The notes below the pieces were generated by a model. The model saw only the letters and a list, made by a program, of their open reading frames with translations, searched no databases and was not told where the DNA came from. The position numbers and the translations under genes were made by a program. Positions 60,212 through 64,000 of a DNA stretch of 64,000 nucleotides are shown one piece after another (the first letter of the stretch is position 1; the number at the start of each line of letters is the position of its first letter). This DNA is from Rickettsiales bacterium (GTDB taxonomy: Bacteria; Pseudomonadota; Alphaproteobacteria; Rickettsiales; SXRF01): assembly GCA_041396965.1 (NCBI GenBank), contig JAWKXN010000001.1, positions 558,001 to 622,000 on the forward strand, given 5' to 3'.

Positions 60212-60955
60212 ATGAATAAATTTGTTACTATAGCTATTGGAACGATTTTGTGTTCCGCGCCTGTATTGGCTGGTGAAGGTGCGGATTGGGGTTACAGCGG
60301 TGATAAATCACCGGAAAAATGGGGCAGTATAAAACAAGACTATTCTGTGTGTGATACTGGAAAACTACAATCACCTTTTGACGTTAAAGCTACTTTCAAA
60401 GCAGCGGATCTGCCTGATATAAAAGTTAGCTATAAATCTATGCCGCTTTCTTTAAGCTCTGGTGAGAACGGTCTTACTATTCAGGCGGCGGCTGGGAACA
60501 AGATAACGGTAGGTGATGATGTGTACGAATTACTGCAATTTCACTTCCATACACCAAGTGAGTATAAAGTAAATGGTAAATCATATCCGATGGAAATGCA
60601 TTTAGTTCATAAGAGGGTATCAGATGGTGCTCTTGGCGTATTCGCCGTAATGGTAGCTAAAGGAGCGGAGAATAGCCATATAAAAACTATCTGGGACAAT
60701 ATCCCAGAAAAAGGTAGTAAGGCAGAGCCAAAAGATGTGAGTATTAACCTAGCTGATTTGCTGCCAAAATCAATGAAATACACTAGATTTATGGGGTCAC
60801 TTACAACTCCTCCATGCTCAGAAGGGGTGAACTGGCATATGCTCTCCGCGCCAATTACCGTTTCTGATTCTCAGATAGCTAAATTTACCAGCATTTATGG
60901 TAATAACGCTCGTCCAATACAGCCTGCCAACGATCGTTTGGTGGTATCTGAGTAA
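60212..60955 (+). CDS. Periplasmic alpha carbonic anhydrase
   Basis: 247 residues with a signal peptide (about 1-20, ending VLA). Alpha-class zinc histidines are at 111, 113 and 130 (QFHFHTPSEY, EMHLVHK). Cys47 and the Cys in TTPPCSEGVNW should form the family disulfide. It interconverts CO2 and bicarbonate; bicarbonate is also the substrate of PccA but in another compartment. AGAGGTAGAGG lies before the ATG. No GTAAC-N16-CGAA element was found upstream. Confidence 0.95.
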   Translation: MNKFVTIAIGTILCSAPVLAGEGADWGYSGDKSPEKWGSIKQDYSVCDTGKLQSPFDVKATFKAADLPDIKVSYKSMPLSLSSGENGLTIQAAAGNKITVGDDVYELLQFHFHTPSEYKVNGKSYPMEMHLVHKRVSDGALGVFAVMVAKGAENSHIKTIWDNIPEKGSKAEPKDVSINLADLLPKSMKYTRFMGSLTTPPCSEGVNWHMLSAPITVSDSQIAKFTSIYGNNARPIQPANDRLVVSE

Positions 60956-60980
60956 TTCTAAGCGTATGATTTATTATGTA

Positions 60981-61008
60981 GCGGCTACGGATTATTATCT
61001 GTAGCCGT
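60981..61008 (+). terminator. Terminator-like hairpin after the carbonic anhydrase gene
   Basis: CGGCTAC/GTAGCCG stem with a 12-base loop, then TTATTGTTT, 26 bases after the stop. Confidence 0.5.
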
Positions 61009-61025
61009 TATTGTTTCAGTATAAA

Positions 61026-61054
61026 GTAGATACTAGGTTCTAGGCTATAGGGGC
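61026..61054. repeat. CTAG-rich short repeat
   Basis: ATACTAGGTTCTAGGCTATA then GGGGCTAGG. Inverse of a motif also at 9767-9789 (CTCTAGTACCTAGCACCTAA) and 15930-15954 (TTGCTAGTCCATAGCACCTA). Probably a dispersed intergenic repeat. Confidence 0.45.
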
Positions 61055-61084
61055 TAGGTCTCAAAAACATGGAACAAGAAACAC

Positions 61085-61290
61085 GACCAGCAGGTCGTGT
61101 GAGCCTTCAGCCAGCGAAGCTGTATCCCATGTGAAAATCAGTAGATTTTCACGGAGATGAAATAAAGCAATTTCCAGCAGGTCGTGTGAGCCTTCAGCCA
61201 GCGAAGCTGTATCCCATGTGAAAATCAGTAGATTTTTACGGGGATAAAATAAAGCAATTTCCAGCGGGTCGTATGAGCTTTCAGTTACTC
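61085..61290. repeat. Tandem repeat of 87-89 bases, two full copies and a third partial
   Basis: Units begin CCAGCAGGTCGTGTGAGCCT at 61085 and 61172, and CCAGCGGGTCGTATGAGCTT at 61261. Each full unit holds the hairpin TGTGAAAATCAGTAGATTTT followed by CACGG or TACGG. The second unit has a 2-base GC insertion. Same element as at 10336, 24196 and 24319. Confidence 0.8.
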
Positions 61291-61357
61291 TTCATAAGAT
61301 TTTTAGTAAAAAATCCCGTAGACGATAAAAATATGTAATATTTTTATTCAGATTGAG

Positions 61358-61363
61358 TATAAT
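61358..61363 (+). promoter_or_regulatory. Minus-10 box of radC, possible leaderless start
   Basis: A consensus TATAAT ends 6 bases before the radC ATG at 61370, so transcription would begin at or next to the start codon. A perfect 10-bp inverted repeat ATAAAAATAT-GTA-ATATTTTTAT (61325-61347) overlaps the minus-35 area. Confidence 0.4.
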
Positions 61364-61369
61364 CTATTT

Positions 61370-62098
61370 ATGAAGTTCGATGACACAGAAGATATTATAG
61401 AAAAAACAGCGAAAACCGCTGGCGTGAAGCCGCATTATACCGGACACAGGAAACGGCTGCGTGAGCGTTTTTTAGCTAGTGACCCAACAAGCTTCGCTGA
61501 TTATGAGCTGCTCGAGTTGATACTTTTTCCAGCTAAACCTATGGGGGATGTAAAGCCAATCGCCAAATCTCTTATCTCATTTTTTGGTAGTTTTGGCAAA
61601 GTTCTACATGCTAGTCCTGAGGAATTGCGTAAAGTGGATGGTGTGAACGAGGCGGCAATAGTCGCTATAAAAGTAACAAGGCACGCAGCGGAGCGTTTGC
61701 TTAGGGAAGAGATAAAGAAAAAAGAGGTTATCAAAAGCTGGACACAATTGCTTGATTATTTGAAACTTAACATTGGGCATAATAAGAATGAGGTTTTTCA
61801 TATATTATTCCTTAATCATAAGTTAGAGCTAATCGCTGATGAAAAACAACAAGAAGGTACTATAGACCATACTTCCATATATACTCGTGAAGTAGTAAAG
61901 CGCGCGCTTGAGCTGGGAGCTTCTAGTATTATTCTTGCTCATAACCACCCAAGTGGAGATGTTAATCCAAGTAAAAATGATGTTGAGGTGACTAAACTTA
62001 TAATTAACGCGGCAAAACCACTTGGTATAGCGATACATGACCACGTAATAATTGGTGGTAATAAATATTTTTCTTTCAAATCTAAAGGAATAATATGA
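61370..62098 (+). CDS. radC: RadC/JAB-domain protein
   Basis: 242 residues: an N-terminal helix-hairpin-helix region (GHRKRLRERFLASDP, SPEELRKVDGVNEAA) and a C-terminal MPN/JAB metalloprotease-like domain with the JAMM motif HNHPSGDVNPSKND near 197-210. DNA-repair role of the family is unproven. Overlaps the next gene by 4 bases. Confidence 0.92.
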   Translation: MKFDDTEDIIEKTAKTAGVKPHYTGHRKRLRERFLASDPTSFADYELLELILFPAKPMGDVKPIAKSLISFFGSFGKVLHASPEELRKVDGVNEAAIVAIKVTRHAAERLLREEIKKKEVIKSWTQLLDYLKLNIGHNKNEVFHILFLNHKLELIADEKQQEGTIDHTSIYTREVVKRALELGASSIILAHNHPSGDVNPSKNDVEVTKLIINAAKPLGIAIHDHVIIGGNKYFSFKSKGII

Positions 62099-63030
62099 AA
62101 AGCTGTTGGGGTATAACCGATGGCAGCGCGGGAATGGTAGCGCAGGTAAAGGCTCTTGCCCTTGCTACGGATTTACCAGCCGATATGAAAGTAGTAAAAT
62201 TAAAAAAAATCTTCGGATTTTTACCTAATATTATTTATAGTGGTAGATATAACCCGCTTCGTAGGCTCTTTTTACCGTATATTCTGGAGAGTAGCCAAAT
62301 ATTAAAAGAGGAGCGTCCTGATATTATAATAAGCTGTGGTCGCAGGGCGGCTCTAGTTGCTATCCTTATAAAAAATATCTCACCTAAAACCAAGACTATA
62401 TGTATTCAAGACCCACAAATATCCGCGAAAAATTTTGATGTGGTTCTGGCTATGCGGCATGATAAAATCAAAGGAGCTAATGTGGTTAAAACTCTTTTCG
62501 CTCTTCACAGTATAACACCAGAACTATTAAAAGACGCGGCGTTAAAATTCACTCCGCGTTTTTCTTCTTACAGGCGACCATATTTAGCGGTGCTTATCGG
62601 AGGTAGTACCAATAAATACAAGCTTAATATGGAGACTATGAGAAAGTTTATAGAGGATTTGAAGTTGCTTCATGCAAAAAAATCGGGGTCAATGCTAATT
62701 ACTCCATCTCGTCGCACCGGCAAGGAAAATGTAGATATGCTTAAAGCGGAGTTTTCTGGTAATAATAATGTTTATATTTATGATGGAATTGAAGAAAATC
62801 CGTATATGGGAATGCTTGCGCTTGCTGATGAGATTGCGGTGAGTAACGATTCGGTAAATATGATGACAGAAGCATTCGCAACCAGCAAGCCAGTAAATAT
62901 AGTGGAGTTTGCTGGACATAAAAACACTAAGCCAGCACGTTTCGCCGAGATGATAAAAGATCATCCGCCACTGATGGGTGATGAGATGAGAAATATAGCT
63001 GATGAGGTTATTAAAAAACTGGAGAACTGA
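62095..63030 (+). CDS. ELM1-family protein (DUF1022)
   Basis: 311 residues. SCWGITDGSAGMVAQVKALA start, IISCGRRAALVAILIKN, CIQDPQISAKNFDVVLAMRHD, LIGGSTNKYKL and the glycosyltransferase-B-like C-terminal VSNDSVNMMTEAFATSKPV. Plant ELM1 is linked to mitochondrial fission; the bacterial homologues look like GT-B-fold proteins with unknown substrate. Coupled to radC. Confidence 0.87.
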   Translation: MKSCWGITDGSAGMVAQVKALALATDLPADMKVVKLKKIFGFLPNIIYSGRYNPLRRLFLPYILESSQILKEERPDIIISCGRRAALVAILIKNISPKTKTICIQDPQISAKNFDVVLAMRHDKIKGANVVKTLFALHSITPELLKDAALKFTPRFSSYRRPYLAVLIGGSTNKYKLNMETMRKFIEDLKLLHAKKSGSMLITPSRRTGKENVDMLKAEFSGNNNVYIYDGIEENPYMGMLALADEIAVSNDSVNMMTEAFATSKPVNIVEFAGHKNTKPARFAEMIKDHPPLMGDEMRNIADEVIKKLEN

Positions 63031-63106
63031 GGTAAGTAAACCAAGCGAGTACTCAGGATGGCGCTTAACGCTTTAATTCCCCATTTCCTCAATTCGTCTT
63101 TATAAA

Positions 63107-63943
63107 CTAGACTTCTATATTATCAATTAGCCTAGTAGAGCCAAGTCTAGCCGCGACAAACAGACGGCAGTTCTCTTCCCAGTTTTCTATTTCTTCTAAC
63201 GAGTAAGCGTCACATAATTTCAGATACTCAACGTCAAATCCACTATCTGATAGTTCTTTTATGGCATCAGACAAAATATCCTCAGTTTTTTCACTGTCAT
63301 CTTTTACAAGCTTAGCCACCTCGCAAAGTTTTTTATAGAGTAGGGGAGCTATTTTCCTTTCATCATCTGAAAGATAGGAATTGCGTGAGGAAAGAGCAAG
63401 GCCGTCATCATCACGAATAGTTGGAGCGGATATTATCTCAGTAGGTATATCAAGATCGTAAACCATACGTTCAATAATGCGTAGCTGCTGGTAATCTTTC
63501 ATGCCGAATACCGCGTAATGCGGCATTATTCTAAGTAGCAATTTAATTACGACCGTCGCCACCCCATCAAAATGACCATCACGGAATTGCCCACATAGAG
63601 ATTTTCCCATTTCTCCAGTATTAATGCTGGTAGCGAAATTTTCAGAATACATATCCTCTACATCAGGAGCGTAAATAAGATCACACCCTGTTGATTTTGC
63701 TGTTTCTATATCACTATCAATATTTTTTGGGTATTTATTAAAATCCTCATTAGCGGAGAATTGGCGTGGGTTTATAAAAATACTTACCACAACGGCATCC
63801 GCTATTTCTTTCGCCTTATTGATAAGAGAAGAGTGTCCTAAATGTAAGGCTCCCATAGTTGGTACTAAAGCGACCGTTTTCCCAGCTTGTGATAGTTTTA
63901 GCAATTCTTGTTGCAGACTATCAATATTTTTGGTTACTATCAT
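63107..63943 (-). CDS. panC: Pantothenate synthetase
   Basis: 278 residues. Joins pantoate and beta-alanine with ATP. Adenylyl-transfer motifs PTMGALHLGHSSLINKA near 28-44 (HxGH) and SSRNSYLSDDER near 183, with ALVPTMG and FGMKDYQQL also present. Convergent with the ELM1-like gene. panB is not in the window. Confidence 0.95.
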   Translation of the reverse strand: MIVTKNIDSLQQELLKLSQAGKTVALVPTMGALHLGHSSLINKAKEIADAVVVSIFINPRQFSANEDFNKYPKNIDSDIETAKSTGCDLIYAPDVEDMYSENFATSINTGEMGKSLCGQFRDGHFDGVATVVIKLLLRIMPHYAVFGMKDYQQLRIIERMVYDLDIPTEIISAPTIRDDDGLALSSRNSYLSDDERKIAPLLYKKLCEVAKLVKDDSEKTEDILSDAIKELSDSGFDVEYLKLCDAYSLEEIENWEENCRLFVAARLGSTRLIDNIEV

Positions 63944-64000
63944 GATTATTATTGCATTTTTTATAGTTTTAGTTGTATAGCTGTCTAAATATTATAACAA

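Larger units (their letters stand above)
60956..61369. other. 414-base gap: terminator, repeats and radC promoter
   Basis: Holds in order a hairpin after the carbonic anhydrase gene, a CTAG-rich repeat (61026-61054), a three-copy tandem repeat (61085-61290) and the radC promoter with a 23-base inverted repeat (61325-61347). No gene is visible. Confidence 0.6.

Noticed and set aside
61085..61290. CRISPR-like array
   Set aside because: The repeat unit is 87-89 bases with no variable spacers and only three copies; no cas genes.

Overview
The window is an AT-rich bacterial chromosome segment, most likely from an alphaproteobacterium. The evidence is the secY-adk-rpsM-rpsK-rpoA-rplQ order, a crcB-rluC-ATP12-pccB neighbourhood, a class I lysyl-tRNA synthetase, a prs-rplY-pth-ychF run and an ELM1-family gene. 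Order and genus cannot be fixed from sequence alone. Palindromic repeats are scattered through the window. Two of them sit in frame inside housekeeping genes, a habit best known from Rickettsia but not restricted to it.

Region by region: 1-3685 is the end of the ribosomal protein/secY/RNA polymerase alpha block. 3845-12467 holds crcB, rluC, a three-gene accessory insert that starts with a clavaminate-synthase-like oxygenase, an ATP12-type F1-ATPase chaperone, both propionyl-CoA carboxylase subunits and a lone FlgC-like rod protein. 12536-13576 is an insertion sequence of the IS256/IS1249 type lying inside an older palindromic repeat. 13683-19285 is a minus-strand housekeeping run (aspartate aminotransferase, FKBP-like protein, ychF, pth, rplY, prs). 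19554-28214 carries a PIN-like protein, a KefB-type antiporter, lysS, queA, tgt, two unknown genes and tRNA-Lys(UUU). 28220-29045 is a decaying, frameshifted gene.

29211-56738 is a large surface-polysaccharide region. It starts with a DprE1/DprE2/UbiA set that should make polyprenyl-phosphoryl-arabinofuranose, followed by an AftB-like GT-C enzyme that could use it. Next come a methyltransferase, two related very large GT-C-like membrane proteins, a tandem pair of polymerase-like membrane proteins, a class II glutaminase fused to a sugar amidotransferase, a flippase, a GT2 enzyme and an initiating sugar-phosphate transferase. An aldo/keto reductase and a split TPP-dependent E1 enzyme follow. 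A plus-strand set of WbpA, WlbA-WlbB fusion, WbpE and a nucleotidyltransferase points to a 2,3-diamino-2,3-dideoxy-uronic acid, possibly amidated to an acetamidino sugar.

56730-60104 is a stress island. A bufferin operon (BufA precursor peptide, BufB MNIO/DUF692, BufC/DUF2063) faces an operon of a small cysteine-rich membrane peptide, msrB and msrA. Both start sites are preceded by the same bipartite element, GTAACT-N16-CGAA, which looks like an extracytoplasmic-function sigma promoter. This shared divergent control is the most interesting regulatory signal in the window. 60212-63943 holds an alpha carbonic anhydrase, a 400-base repeat-rich gap, radC, an ELM1-like gene and panC.
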